A stretch of DNA of 64,000 nucleotides from RUG100 sp034927505. GTDB lineage: Bacteria > Bacillota > Clostridia > Peptostreptococcales > Anaerovoracaceae. The translations under genes were made by a program, and so were the position numbers. Positions 7,803 through 17,029 of the stretch are shown piece after piece (positions within the stretch are counted from its first letter, which is position 1; every line of letters begins with the position of its first letter). The stretch covers positions 62,001-126,000 of the forward strand of contig JAYFPY010000010.1 in assembly GCA_034927505.1 (NCBI GenBank). Reading direction: 5' to 3'. The notes beneath the pieces were generated by a model. That model had not been told where the DNA came from, did not search any database, and was given only the letters and a program-made list of their open reading frames with translations.

Positions 7803-10436
7803 CTAATATGCGACCTTTACTGCAGCTTTTGAATAAGGTCCGTAGTATTTCTTGCCGGATATTTTTTTATAAGCTCTGACCTTGAAATAATATTTGTTCC
7901 CGCTCTTCAGACTTTTAGTCGTATATTCTGTTTTTTTCAGTGTCTTGACTTTCTTGTATCTGCCTCCCTTTTTATCGGCGCGATATACCGTATATCCGGT
8001 CGCATGACTTACCTTTTTCCATTTCACGACAAACTTTCTGTCTTTGTTTGTCAGCTTTATTTTTGTCGCCGACAGATCCGCCTTTCCGATCACTGTTGAG
8101 GAATATCCGTAATTCTTCACTGCTCCGTCAGCAGAATACCATCCTTTTACTTTGTAATAGTATTTCTTGCCCATTTTCAGCTTTTTATGGATAAATGATT
8201 TCTTGGATGTTTTCCCTATTTCTTTATATTTGCCGTGCTTTGAAGTCTTTACATATACTTTATATCCATCTGCATCCGGGATCCCTGACCAGCTCAGTTT
8301 CACACTGTTGTATCCGTGCCTCTTTGCCTTCAGCCTGTAGTCCTTCTTGCTGTAGTTTGCCTTCAGTACGGTTATCCTCTTGTAGACCTTATCGCCGCCG
8401 GATGAGTAAGCCAATACATTGACTCTGCCCGGTTTTACCGGCGTGACTCTGCCGCTGCTGTCCACTTTTGCAATATATCTGTTGGATGATGACCAATCTA
8501 CATTCTGGAGTGCATCCGAAGGATAGATCCTTGCTCCGAATGATACCGTACTGCCCATATGCACATACGTATATGTCTTCGTAAAGCTGATTTTCGTTGA
8601 AGCCGGATACACTTTTACTGCAAAGCTGTCTGTCTTCTTACCGTCCCACGTTTCCGCTGTTATAGTGGCCATGCCCGGGCTCTTTGCATTTATCGCACCT
8701 TCCACAGCATCTATTGCTGCCACCTTGTTGTTGGAACTGGACCATGTCACTTCCTTGTTGGTGGCATTGCTGGGAGCTATGTCCGCATTCAGAGCATAAT
8801 AGTCTCCGACTTCCAGTTCAGAAGGTTTGTCCTGGATGGTTATCGATGATGCATCGACAGGCTCATCCACGATCACCTTAACAGTCACGGAATATCCATC
8901 CACTGTGCCCGTTATTTTTGCTATTCCATCTTTCAAAGCAGTGATTTTACCGGTATGACTGTCTACTTTTGCTACTTTGCTGTCGTTGCTGGTCCACACC
9001 AGCGATTTCAAAGACGTTGCAGGCCTGATCAGTATTTCCGGATCATACTCTTGTCCGACATACAATAATTTACTACGTTTGCCTATTTTCTGCACCAGTT
9101 CCGTTACGGCAGTGTCCACGCTTGCCGCCTTTGCCGCTTTGACTGCAGCCTCCGCATCGGCTACTCCGTATCCGCTGGTCACATCAAACCCCTTATCGGA
9201 AATATCCATCGCTGTGCCGCAGAGTATGTTGTATACCTGCGCAGGTTTAAGATTCGGATTTGCATCTCTTATCAGCGCAACTACGCCGGTTATCACCGGC
9301 GACGACATGGATGTCCCCGACATAGTGCCGTATGAATCCCCCGGAAGGGTGCTGGCGATCGCGTTTCCCGGCGCCGATATATCTTTTTCAACACCGTAAT
9401 TGGACCAGGAGGTGGTCTTGTCTATGGCATTGGTTGCAATGACCGATATTACCTCGCCCATATCGCCCGGGCAGTCAAATTCATCAGAGCTGTCGTTTCC
9501 CGATGCAGATACAAAAGACATATCAAAATTGTAGTATCCGTCTTTTATAGACGCCTCCAGGGCTTTGTCTCTTCCGGATCCGCCCCAGCTCATATTTACA
9601 ACTTTTATTCCTGCAGTCTTCGCATAGTTTATCGAATCCACACAGTCATATGAATAGAGGCTGGATCCGTCGGTAGATGCCCCCAACACTGTCAGATCGA
9701 TCAGATCGTTGTTTTCACCTGCCGCTATACCGGCTGCTCCCTTTCCGTTGTTGTATGTGGCGCCTACTATTCCCGAAACATGTGTGCCGTGTCCGTCTTC
9801 AATGTCGCTGTCCTCAGTCAGTCTGCTTACTGTGCCGCTGTCGAACAGACGGCATCCATCTTTATTCAGGCTGGCCTGCAGATCCTCATGATGCACATCG
9901 CAGCCTGTGTCTATGACCGCAACTTTGGTCTTTGAAGACACATTGCCCAGTGCTGTCCATGCTTCCTTTGCCTTGACATTTTTCAGCTGATAAGCTTTGC
10001 CTGGCGCAGTGCCCAGCAGCGGATCTGCTGAATCCACCGTGTATTTGTAATTCGGCTGTACATCGATCACCTTGTCATTGTCCTGCATCTTCTCGATTGC
10101 CTCGGTCATGGAATCGTCATTGTCGATCTTGATAACAGCTGCTTTTTCATTACTGTCCACTTTAGTTATATCTTCTACCCGGCCGTCTTCGCTTTTGACT
10201 TCATTTTTTATCCGGCTGTCGGTGACTCCTCTGTCAAATGATACTATCAGCCGATCCTTTTCATAGTCACGGCCATTTAGCATTTCCGCCGCGGTCGACT
10301 GCTCTGCGTCCCCTGCGGTTCCGTTCACAGTGCCGCTGACGCCGGCGTTTTTTTCCGCAGCAAAAACCCCTGTCTGCGAACCTAAAACAAGACTCGCCGC
10401 CAGGAGCATCGAAATAAATACCCTTCTCTTCTTCAT
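7803..10436 (-). CDS. secreted subtilisin-like (S8) protease with Big_2 and FN3 domains
   Basis: This is an 877-residue exported serine protease. The signal peptide covers residues 1-27, followed by an I9-type pro-region to about 140. The S8 core has Asp176 (VIDTG), His216 (GHGTH), Asn314 (SASGN) and Ser376 (SGTSMSSP), so the triad is complete. Two Big_2 Ig-like domains (about 440-690, WTSNDSKVAKVD, WSSSNNKVAAID, WSSSNRYIAKVD) are followed by two lysine-rich fibronectin III repeats to the end (SGIPDADGYKVY; VSHATGYTVYR). The FN3 repeats closely resemble those at the end of the gene at 47028-48605. No sortase motif is present. It is first in a two-gene operon behind a strong promoter. Confidence 0.92.
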   Translation of the reverse strand: MKKRRVFISMLLAASLVLGSQTGVFAAEKNAGVSGTVNGTAGDAEQSTAAEMLNGRDYEKDRLIVSFDRGVTDSRIKNEVKSEDGRVEDITKVDSNEKAAVIKIDNDDSMTEAIEKMQDNDKVIDVQPNYKYTVDSADPLLGTAPGKAYQLKNVKAKEAWTALGNVSSKTKVAVIDTGCDVHHEDLQASLNKDGCRLFDSGTVSRLTEDSDIEDGHGTHVSGIVGATYNNGKGAAGIAAGENNDLIDLTVLGASTDGSSLYSYDCVDSINYAKTAGIKVVNMSWGGSGRDKALEASIKDGYYNFDMSFVSASGNDSSDEFDCPGDMGEVISVIATNAIDKTTSWSNYGVEKDISAPGNAIASTLPGDSYGTMSGTSMSSPVITGVVALIRDANPNLKPAQVYNILCGTAMDISDKGFDVTSGYGVADAEAAVKAAKAASVDTAVTELVQKIGKRSKLLYVGQEYDPEILIRPATSLKSLVWTSNDSKVAKVDSHTGKITALKDGIAKITGTVDGYSVTVKVIVDEPVDASSITIQDKPSELEVGDYYALNADIAPSNATNKEVTWSSSNNKVAAIDAVEGAINAKSPGMATITAETWDGKKTDSFAVKVYPASTKISFTKTYTYVHMGSTVSFGARIYPSDALQNVDWSSSNRYIAKVDSSGRVTPVKPGRVNVLAYSSGGDKVYKRITVLKANYSKKDYRLKAKRHGYNSVKLSWSGIPDADGYKVYVKTSKHGKYKEIGKTSKKSFIHKKLKMGKKYYYKVKGWYSADGAVKNYGYSSTVIGKADLSATKIKLTNKDRKFVVKWKKVSHATGYTVYRADKKGGRYKKVKTLKKTEYTTKSLKSGNKYYFKVRAYKKISGKKYYGPYSKAAVKVAY

Positions 10437-10476
10437 AGCTTTCCTCCAAATACTACACGCTTTTCCTCTTTTCCTA

Positions 10477-10505
10477 ATGCTACACGAATGCCCTTTTCAT
10501 GTCAA
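10477..10505 (-). promoter_or_regulatory. sigma-A promoter of the S8 protease operon
   Basis: The minus strand carries TTGACA (10505-10500), a 17-base spacer and TAGCAT (10482-10477), about 40 bases before the protease start. Confidence 0.7.
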
Positions 10506-10521
10506 CAAATGTGACAGAATA

Positions 10522-10902
10522 TCAACTTTTCCCGCTTACCCTTTCCAGATACTTTTCCAGCTGGTCTTCATCCCAGTCTTCCAGCCCCTTTTCTCCCGCC
10601 AGAGACTCTACATGATGTGTGAATTCATGGAGCAGCGTATGGCGCAGCTGTTCCTTGAAAGCTTCCGGATCCAGGTGAGAATACATCTTCTCGAATGACC
10701 CGAAATATATCCTGATTAGTCTTCCCATACTGCCGCCTCTGCTGTATTCACCCAGTATCCACAGATCGTTGTTCTGCGCATATGGGCTCAGCTTGGCTTC
10801 CGGCAGCAGGAGTATCCCGCCGTTCAGCCCGTTGTAAAATTCTATAGGTATGCTTTCTGCTATATCGTCCAGCATCACCTGTGCTTCGTCTATTGTAACC
10901 AT
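10522..10902 (-). CDS. zincin-like metallopeptidase family protein (DUF1025 type)
   Basis: This is a 126-residue protein with the zinc-protease motif HEFTHH (HExxH) around residues 96-101, in a short one-domain architecture typical of the DUF1025/zincin family. The third ligand is probably in the acidic tail (EDWDEDQ). There is no signal peptide, so it is cytoplasmic. It starts five bases after the whiA stop, making it the last gene of the murB-rapZ-whiA cluster. Its substrate is unknown in the family. Confidence 0.75.
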   Translation of the reverse strand: MVTIDEAQVMLDDIAESIPIEFYNGLNGGILLLPEAKLSPYAQNNDLWILGEYSRGGSMGRLIRIYFGSFEKMYSHLDPEAFKEQLRHTLLHEFTHHVESLAGEKGLEDWDEDQLEKYLERVSGKS

Positions 10903-10906
10903 TATT

Positions 10907-11848
10907 CTATCCTTTTCCCGCTATTTCCGCTATCTTCTTCAGCCTGTTGTTGACTCCGGATTTCTTCAAAGGCGGATTCAGCATTTCCCCCAGTTCCGCA
11001 ATGCTTACATCCGGATGCTCCAACCGCATCAGCGCCACTTCCAGCAGTTTCGGCGGCAGATCGTCAAGACCGAAAGTCCTTTCGATATGCTTTATATCCA
11101 TTATCTGCTTTTCCGCAGCGGCAACAGACTTGTCTATGTTTGCCTGATCGCAGTTGCTCTTGCGGTTGGCTTCGTTTCGCATCTCTTTTCTCAGCCTGAC
11201 ATCCTCATATATGAAATACTGAGAATGGGCTCCCATTATAGCCAGTATATCCAGTATCTGGCCGGATCCTTTTACATATGCTATATATTCTTTCTTCCTT
11301 GCGCTCTTGCGGGCATGAAGGTCCACAAAACTGTTTATCAGTCTTTTCACATCTCCGGCCAGCGTATCTGTGGTGCATACTATTTCAAAATGATATTCCT
11401 TTTCAGGATTTGTCATAGTGCCCGCGCCTAAGAATACGCCTCTCAAATAAGCTTTTCTGCAGCACTTCGTTTTTATCAGCCCCTCATATATCCCGTCGGT
11501 AATGTAGTTCATTCCTTCCCTGATCATGAGTATTCCGGTTTCACGCAGTATCTGATCCGACATCTGTTCCGGTCCTATCCCTATTTGATAATACCGGCCC
11601 TTTTTCAGGGTGTTTCCCTGCCCTACGTCTATTTCAGCTTCTATGCCGAAATACTCTTTCAGCATTTTTTTGAAATGTCTGGCCACCGCCGGGTTTTCCG
11701 TGGTAGTGACTATTTTGAACTTTCCGCCGCCCTGGAGCATGATGCTCCCGCACACACGAATGAATCCCGATATCTCCGCCAGCATACAGCATTTTTTCTC
11801 CGGCTTTATCCTTGCCAGTTCATTCTTGGTTTCACTTGAAAATGACAT
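10907..11848 (-). CDS. whiA: DNA-binding protein WhiA
   Basis: This 313-residue protein has the WhiA layout: an N-terminal degenerate LAGLIDADG homing-endonuclease-like domain (SFSSETKNELARI start; YLRGVFLGAGTM around 133-144) and a C-terminal helix-turn-helix (LPPKLLEVALMRLEHPDVSIAELGEML). WhiA influences chromosome segregation and cell division in Bacillus and sporulation in Actinobacteria. It sits directly behind rapZ with one base between the genes, the conserved Gram-positive order. The usual yvcK gene between them is missing here. Confidence 0.96.
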   Translation of the reverse strand: MSFSSETKNELARIKPEKKCCMLAEISGFIRVCGSIMLQGGGKFKIVTTTENPAVARHFKKMLKEYFGIEAEIDVGQGNTLKKGRYYQIGIGPEQMSDQILRETGILMIREGMNYITDGIYEGLIKTKCCRKAYLRGVFLGAGTMTNPEKEYHFEIVCTTDTLAGDVKRLINSFVDLHARKSARKKEYIAYVKGSGQILDILAIMGAHSQYFIYEDVRLRKEMRNEANRKSNCDQANIDKSVAAAEKQIMDIKHIERTFGLDDLPPKLLEVALMRLEHPDVSIAELGEMLNPPLKKSGVNNRLKKIAEIAGKG

Positions 11849-11849
11849 T

Positions 11850-12707
11850 TTATTTCTTTATATCTCTGTGGGTGAGCGTCACTTGTTTTCCCTGCAGTGT
11901 GAACAGCTCCGCCATTTCATTTGCCATTGCCACCGAACGGTGCTGCCCTCCGGTGCATCCAAAAGCAATGTTGAGATTGAATTTTCCTTCCTTCATATAA
12001 CATGGGATTATATTGTTTATCAGCCTGTTCAGGTTTTTCACAAAAGTCTTGCTGACCATATGTTTCATTACGTATGCCCTTACTTTCTTGCTGTTTCCGG
12101 TAGACCTTTTCAGGCTGGGCACATAATACGGATTCGGGATGAACCTCATATCGAATACCATGTCCGCCGTGATGGGTATCCCGTGTTTGAATCCGAAAGA
12201 CATTATGTTTATAACAAAAGTCTCTTCCGCATCCTCTTCATTGAGTATTTCTATCAGATCCTTTTTCAGCTTTGCCGTTTTCATATTCGACGTATCGATT
12301 ATGAAATCAGAAATGTCCCTGATCCCCTGAAGAGCTTCCCTTTCGTTTTTTATAGCCTCCACAGTTGCAGTCTGCTTTGTCGTAGGATGTACCCTCCTGG
12401 TCTCGTTGAATCTCTGCACCAGGGCTCTGTCGCTGGCTTCCAGAAAAATGACCTTGTATGTTATTTCCTCAGACGCTTTCAGCGTATCAAGGGCTTCTTT
12501 CAGATTTCCGAAGATTTCTCCGCCCCTGACGTCCACGACGAAAGCCGCTTTGTCGATGCTGCTGTTTTCCGTTGCAGCCAGACTTATGAAATTTTTTATC
12601 AGTGCCGGAGGCATGTTGTCTATACAGTAGTATCCCTGATCCTCCAGGCATTCTATTGCCTGTGATTTCCCTGCACCGCTCATTCCTGTAACTATGACTA
12701 CTTCCAT
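11850..12707 (-). CDS. rapZ: RNase adapter / nucleotide-binding protein RapZ (YvcJ)
   Basis: This 285-residue P-loop protein has Walker A GMSGAGKS at residues 8-15, a DNMPP motif at about 33-37, and the C-terminal GCTGGQHRSV signature characteristic of RapZ/YvcJ. In enteric bacteria RapZ delivers GlmZ to RNase E; in Bacillus the orthologue YvcJ hydrolyses GTP and affects competence. It begins ten bases after the PHP gene upstream, within the murB-PHP-rapZ-whiA operon, so it is probably expressed with cell-wall synthesis genes. Confidence 0.95.
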   Translation of the reverse strand: MEVVIVTGMSGAGKSQAIECLEDQGYYCIDNMPPALIKNFISLAATENSSIDKAAFVVDVRGGEIFGNLKEALDTLKASEEITYKVIFLEASDRALVQRFNETRRVHPTTKQTATVEAIKNEREALQGIRDISDFIIDTSNMKTAKLKKDLIEILNEEDAEETFVINIMSFGFKHGIPITADMVFDMRFIPNPYYVPSLKRSTGNSKKVRAYVMKHMVSKTFVKNLNRLINNIIPCYMKEGKFNLNIAFGCTGGQHRSVAMANEMAELFTLQGKQVTLTHRDIKK

Positions 12708-12716
12708 TTTTCCACC

Positions 12717-13454
12717 TTATTCTTCTTTGATATTTACTATACGTGCTGTGTCAAGCCCTGCGCTGAGAGCTCTTTCGACCCCTGATACGAATGTACCGAC
12801 CACCTGCGGCCTGTGAGCATCGCTGCTGATGACAAATCCTACATCTTCTTTCTTTGCCGTTTCGATCTCCTCTTTTGTAAGATGATCGTGATGTGTGCTG
12901 ATCTCCATCAGCACGCCCCTCTTTGCACATTCCTTTGATATGGCTTCTATGTCTACGGGAGCCTTGTCCCCCGGGTGTGTCAGTATCTTTATCTTGTTTT
13001 TTTCCAAAGCTCCGATATTCATCTCCGTGTTTCTCTTTCGCAGCTTTTCCTCTCTCTTTTTTGTTCTGAAAAAACCATGAGCGAACAGGAAGTTGGATAT
13101 GCAGTATCCATGCAGGATCCCGTAATGATAACCCGCTATTATAAAATCGAAGTATTTGAGATCGTCCTTTTTTACGTCCAGATTGTTTCCGCGGCTGCAG
13201 ATGTTGGCCTCTACTCCCAGGTATATCTTTATCTCCGGATAAGCTTTCTTCAGCCTCTCTATTTCCTTCCGCATCACAGGAAAATTCTTTCTCTTCACGC
13301 CGTATGTCAGATGCCCCGGACCGTGATCGGTTATAGCGATCCCCTCCAGTCCTTTTCTGACAGCCTCCCGGACGTTCTCTTCTATTGTCCCTTTGCCGTG
13401 ACCGTTCTTCGAATATATGGTATGGGTATGATAATCAAAAATCATTCTGTACAT
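12717..13454 (-). CDS. PHP-domain metal-dependent phosphatase (YcdX-like)
   Basis: This 245-residue protein carries the PHP metal-binding motifs: DYHTHT near residue 7-12, TDHG near 42-45, GVEAN near 81, HPGDK near 161 and SDAHRPQ near 210. It fits the YcdX-like PHP phosphatases often found between murB and rapZ in clostridia. ATG 13454 is preceded by GGAG seven bases away and overlaps the murB stop by one base (TGATG), implying translational coupling. A second ATG nine bases later is less well placed. The natural substrate is unknown. Confidence 0.85.
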   Translation of the reverse strand: MYRMIFDYHTHTIYSKNGHGKGTIEENVREAVRKGLEGIAITDHGPGHLTYGVKRKNFPVMRKEIERLKKAYPEIKIYLGVEANICSRGNNLDVKKDDLKYFDFIIAGYHYGILHGYCISNFLFAHGFFRTKKREEKLRKRNTEMNIGALEKNKIKILTHPGDKAPVDIEAISKECAKRGVLMEISTHHDHLTKEEIETAKKEDVGFVISSDAHRPQVVGTFVSGVERALSAGLDTARIVNIKEE

Positions 13455-14356
13455 CAGTCTTCTCCGATTATTCTGACCTCCGGCTCCAGCATGACGCCCG
13501 CCTGTTCGCTGACCCGTGCCTGTACCAGATGCATCAGCTGTATTATATCCGCAGCTGTAGCTCCGCCGATGTTGATCACAAATCCGGAATGGAGTTCCGA
13601 CACCTGCGCTCCTCCGACAGTCAGTCCCTTAAGGCCTGCATCCTGTATCAGCTTTCCGGCATAGTGGCCTTCCGGCCTTTTGAAAAAGCTGCCTGCGCTG
13701 GGATAGTTCACCGGCTGTTTTGTATTTCTTTTTTTGTTCAGGTCCTGCATCTTTTCCATGATCTTGTCTTTGTCTCCCGGCTCCAGCTCCACGCTGATAC
13801 CGGTCACTATATCTCCCGTGTCATAGAGTATGCTGTATCTGTAACCGTAATCCATCTTTTCAGTCGGCAGGGCGTATCTGCCGCTTCCGTCCCTTTTCAG
13901 CAGCATGACCGCTCTGATGATATCTTTCATCTCGCCGTCGTAAGCCCCCGCATTCATGAACGCCGCGCCGCCTATGCTGCCCGGTATCCCTCCGGCAAAT
14001 TCCATACCGGTATATCCGATGCTCTGCATATATTTTGCCGCCGCCGCCAGAGACACTGCCGCTCCGATCTCAAATACGGGTCCGTCGCCTGCGATCTCAC
14101 TGCAGCATTCGCTTATCTTTATTATAACGCCCCGGTATCCTCCGTCCCTGACAAGGATGTTGGATCCGTTGCCCATGACCATGTATTCTGTTCCTTCGTC
14201 CGCCAGTGCCCTGACCGCGGCTTCCAGTTCATCTTCGCTGCCGGGTACCACGAGAAGATCCGCAGTGCCTCCCGCCTTGAATGAAGTGTACTCCTTCATC
14301 GGCGCATTTTCTATCAGCTGTCCTTTTTTTATTATGTCTTCCAGTCTTTTTCTCAT
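13454..14356 (-). CDS. murB: UDP-N-acetylenolpyruvoylglucosamine reductase
   Basis: This 300-residue FAD enzyme catalyses the second committed step of peptidoglycan precursor synthesis, reducing UDP-GlcNAc-enolpyruvate to UDP-MurNAc with NADPH. FAD-binding motifs GNGSNILVRDGG and GGIPGSIGGAAFMNAGAY are clear, as are the substrate-loop serine motif SAGSFFKRP and the terminal EPEVRIIG. Size and the SAGS..FKRP form fit the Gram-positive type IIb enzymes. It overlaps the upstream AI-2E family gene by four bases and the downstream PHP gene by one. Confidence 0.97.
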   Translation of the reverse strand: MRKRLEDIIKKGQLIENAPMKEYTSFKAGGTADLLVVPGSEDELEAAVRALADEGTEYMVMGNGSNILVRDGGYRGVIIKISECCSEIAGDGPVFEIGAAVSLAAAAKYMQSIGYTGMEFAGGIPGSIGGAAFMNAGAYDGEMKDIIRAVMLLKRDGSGRYALPTEKMDYGYRYSILYDTGDIVTGISVELEPGDKDKIMEKMQDLNKKRNTKQPVNYPSAGSFFKRPEGHYAGKLIQDAGLKGLTVGGAQVSELHSGFVINIGGATAADIIQLMHLVQARVSEQAGVMLEPEVRIIGED

Positions 14357-15585
14357 TGGGTCTTTCCTACTCCTTCGGTTCCTTTGTATTTGTATATATC
14401 TTTATAGTCTCTCAGATCTGTCGAGAGGCCCTTCTTGTCCAGTTTTTTATTTACTGCATGGCACAGATATGCATATATGACCGCAAATATCGGTATGCCA
14501 ATTATCATTCCCACAAATCCGAACAGACCGCCGCCTATGAGAATGGCAAACATTACCCAAAAGCTGGACAGTCCCGTACTGTCTCCCAGTATTTTCGGTC
14601 CTATGATATTCCCGTCCACCTGCTGCAGTATCAGAATGAAAATCAGGAAATATACACATGTGATCGGACTCTCCATCAAGATCAGCAGCGCCGACGGTAT
14701 TGCTCCGATAAACGGCCCGAAGAAAGGTATGATGTTGGTCACTCCGATTATCACACTGATGAGCACTGCATAGGGCCAGTGGAAAATACTCATGAATATG
14801 AAACATATCACGCCTATTATCAGTGAATCCAGCAGCTTTCCGTTTATGAATCCGCCGAATGTCTTGTTTACAAAAGCCGATCCTCTCAGAAAAGCATCCG
14901 CACGTTCTTCCCTGAAGACTGCCAGAACCAGTTTTTTGCTCTGAGCTGCGAAGATCTCCTTGCTGTTGATGAAGAATACGCATATGACTACGCCGATAAA
15001 GAAATTCTTTACCACATTGACTATGCCCATTCCGATGTCCTTCACTCCGCTGACCACAGAATCATATTCAGGTATAAGATTGGTCTCCACCCATTTGCCG
15101 AAATTCGCCGCAGCATCGCTGACCCATCTCTCTATGGGGCCGGTAAGCTGTGCTCCGTGGCTGAGGCTGCTGAGCCATTTGGTGAACTGAGCTATAGATT
15201 CAGGAAGAGTCTTTGCGATCCCCACGATGCTTTCTATCATCTGCGGCACTATCAGCATGATGATCCCGATCACTACTCCCAGCAGGACCAGTATGGATAT
15301 CGTCGTCGACACACCTTTTGAAAATGTGAGAGATCTGTCGACCCCGCGTATCCTGGGCCATCTGACCTTTTTGAATGTACGCACTCCCCAGTTGTACAGT
15401 GGACACAAAAGATAAGCCATGACCAGACCGTATATGAACGGCGTCAGTATGCCGGTCAGAGTGTTCATGGCATTTGCCAGTCCCTGATTTCTATATATCA
15501 TAAAGAAGAAAATTATCAGCAAAGCTGCTGTGCAGAAAACCGTCACTCCCCATTTGATATATGTGTTTTCAAATTTCAATTTCAT
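14353..15585 (-). CDS. AI-2E family transporter (PF01594 type permease)
   Basis: This is a membrane protein of about 410 residues with around eight spans, a large soluble loop (about residues 100-190), and the typical GVTNIIPFFGPFIGAIP segment in its second half, followed by GLFGFVGMIIGIPIFAV. The family includes TqsA-like exporters and Na+/H+ antiporters, so the AI-2 label is historical. I chose ATG 15585 (MKLKFENT) because a GAGG lies nine bases upstream; the longer frame uses TTG. It overlaps murB by four bases and appears to head the murB-rapZ-whiA operon. Confidence 0.88.
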   Translation of the reverse strand: MKLKFENTYIKWGVTVFCTAALLIIFFFMIYRNQGLANAMNTLTGILTPFIYGLVMAYLLCPLYNWGVRTFKKVRWPRIRGVDRSLTFSKGVSTTISILVLLGVVIGIIMLIVPQMIESIVGIAKTLPESIAQFTKWLSSLSHGAQLTGPIERWVSDAAANFGKWVETNLIPEYDSVVSGVKDIGMGIVNVVKNFFIGVVICVFFINSKEIFAAQSKKLVLAVFREERADAFLRGSAFVNKTFGGFINGKLLDSLIIGVICFIFMSIFHWPYAVLISVIIGVTNIIPFFGPFIGAIPSALLILMESPITCVYFLIFILILQQVDGNIIGPKILGDSTGLSSFWVMFAILIGGGLFGFVGMIIGIPIFAVIYAYLCHAVNKKLDKKGLSTDLRDYKDIYKYKGTEGVGKTQ

Positions 15586-15678
15586 ATCATGAGTCCTCAA
15601 TAATATGCAATATCCTATACATTTTCTATTTTACACTAAAAAACCTTTAAAGTCTTTACTATTTTTGTGTTTTCCCCC

Positions 15679-15706
15679 TTGATTTCCTGTCCGGATTGTG
15701 TATAAT
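15679..15706 (+). promoter_or_regulatory. sigma-A promoter of argGH
   Basis: TTGATT (15679-15684), a 16-base spacer and a perfect TATAAT (15701-15706) precede argG. The start codon is about 35 bases downstream of the expected transcription start. Confidence 0.7.
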
Positions 15707-15732
15707 TAGTCTTGTACATAAATAATTATACA
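15699..15732 (+). promoter_or_regulatory. two tandem ARG-box-like sites (ArgR/AhrC operator candidate)
   Basis: Against the ARG-box core TGAATWWWWATTCA, the 14-mer at 15699-15712 matches 11 of 14 and the one at 15719-15732 matches 12 of 14. The starts are 20 bases apart, the spacing of paired boxes bound by an ArgR hexamer. The first covers the -10 of argG. The outer halves TGTATAATTA and TAATTATACA are exact inverted repeats. The carA promoter carries the same TGTATAATTA over its -10, which supports a shared arginine repressor. Confidence 0.55.
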
Positions 15733-15748
15733 TTTGGAGGAAAACAAA

Positions 15749-17029
15749 ATGGTTGCAAAAAAAGAAAAAGTAGTACTGGCTTATTCAGGCGGACTTGATA
15801 CATCAGTCATCATCCCGTGGCTCAAAGAAAACTATGACTGTGAAGTAATTGCAGTATGCTGCAATGCGGGACAAAAAGATGATTTCGATGCTGTCAACAA
15901 GAAAGCCCTCGATACGGGAGCTTCCAAGTCCTTTGTTCTGGATATCCAGGAAGAATTCATCACCGATTACATCTGGCCTACTTTGAAGGCAGGCGCTATC
16001 TACGAAGATTCCTATCTTCTGGGCACATCTATGGCAAGACCTCTCATGGCCAAAAAACTGGTCGAGATCGCACAGCAGGAAGGCGCTTTCTATATCTGCC
16101 ACGGATGCACAGGCAAAGGCAACGACCAGGTACGATTCGAGACCACCATCAAGGCTCTGGATCCTGCCATCAAGATCATTGCCCCTTGGAGAGATGATAA
16201 ATGGACCTTCACTTCCCGGGAAGATCTGATACAGTATTCACACGAACACAATATTCCTATCGCGCAGACGACGGAAAAAATATATTCCAGAGATGAAAAC
16301 ATCTGGCACATCAGTCACGAAGGCGGCAATCTGGAGAATCCATGGAATGTCCACAAGGACGACATCCATGTACTGTCCATGCCGATCGAGGATGCTCCGG
16401 ATGAACCTACTCTGGTGGACATCGGATTTGAAAAAGGCATCCCTGTCAGCATAGACGGCAAGGAAATGGGGCCTATCGAGCTTTTGACAAAACTGAACGA
16501 TTTAGCTGCAGCAAACGCTGTGGGCACTATAGACATCATTGAGAACCGTCTCGTCGGAATGAAATCCAGAGGCGTATACGAGACACCGGGAGGCACAGTC
16601 CTCTACGCTGCTCACGGCGACCTGGAAAAACTCATACTGGACAGAGATACTATGCATTACAAGAAGATCGTATCACTGAAATTCTCACAGATGGTATACG
16701 ACGGTCTCTGGTTCACTCCGCTGAGAGAAGCTATATCCGCTTTTGTGGACAAGACTCAGGAAAACGTCACCGGTACAGTCAAGATGAAACTGTACAAAGG
16801 CAGCGCCATTCCTGTTGCAAGCAAGTCGGACTATTCGCTGTACAGTGAAGAATTCGCTACATTCAGTAAGGATGAAGTATATACGCAAAGCGACGCTACA
16901 GGCTTTATAAACCTGTTCTCGCTGCCGCTCAAGATCAGAGCTATCCAGAATCAGAGCAAAGAAGGAGGAAACCGTCCAAATGAAGCTTTGGAAAGGAAGG
17001 TTTACAAAAACAGCGACTTCATCGAGTAA
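15749..17029 (+). CDS. argG: argininosuccinate synthase
   Basis: This 426-residue enzyme joins citrulline and aspartate using ATP, the penultimate arginine step. The N-terminal ATP-pyrophosphatase loop SGGLDTS is at residues 13-19, with CHGCTGKGNDQVRFE near 121-135 and SRDENIWHISHEGG near 180-193. ATG 15749 follows GGAGG; an in-frame TTG 15 bases upstream is not needed. The last 20-odd residues are unlike the family's usual end: the frame reads through the argH Shine-Dalgarno and stops 50 bases inside argH. The core enzyme looks intact. Confidence 0.97.
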   Translation: MVAKKEKVVLAYSGGLDTSVIIPWLKENYDCEVIAVCCNAGQKDDFDAVNKKALDTGASKSFVLDIQEEFITDYIWPTLKAGAIYEDSYLLGTSMARPLMAKKLVEIAQQEGAFYICHGCTGKGNDQVRFETTIKALDPAIKIIAPWRDDKWTFTSREDLIQYSHEHNIPIAQTTEKIYSRDENIWHISHEGGNLENPWNVHKDDIHVLSMPIEDAPDEPTLVDIGFEKGIPVSIDGKEMGPIELLTKLNDLAAANAVGTIDIIENRLVGMKSRGVYETPGGTVLYAAHGDLEKLILDRDTMHYKKIVSLKFSQMVYDGLWFTPLREAISAFVDKTQENVTGTVKMKLYKGSAIPVASKSDYSLYSEEFATFSKDEVYTQSDATGFINLFSLPLKIRAIQNQSKEGGNRPNEALERKVYKNSDFIE

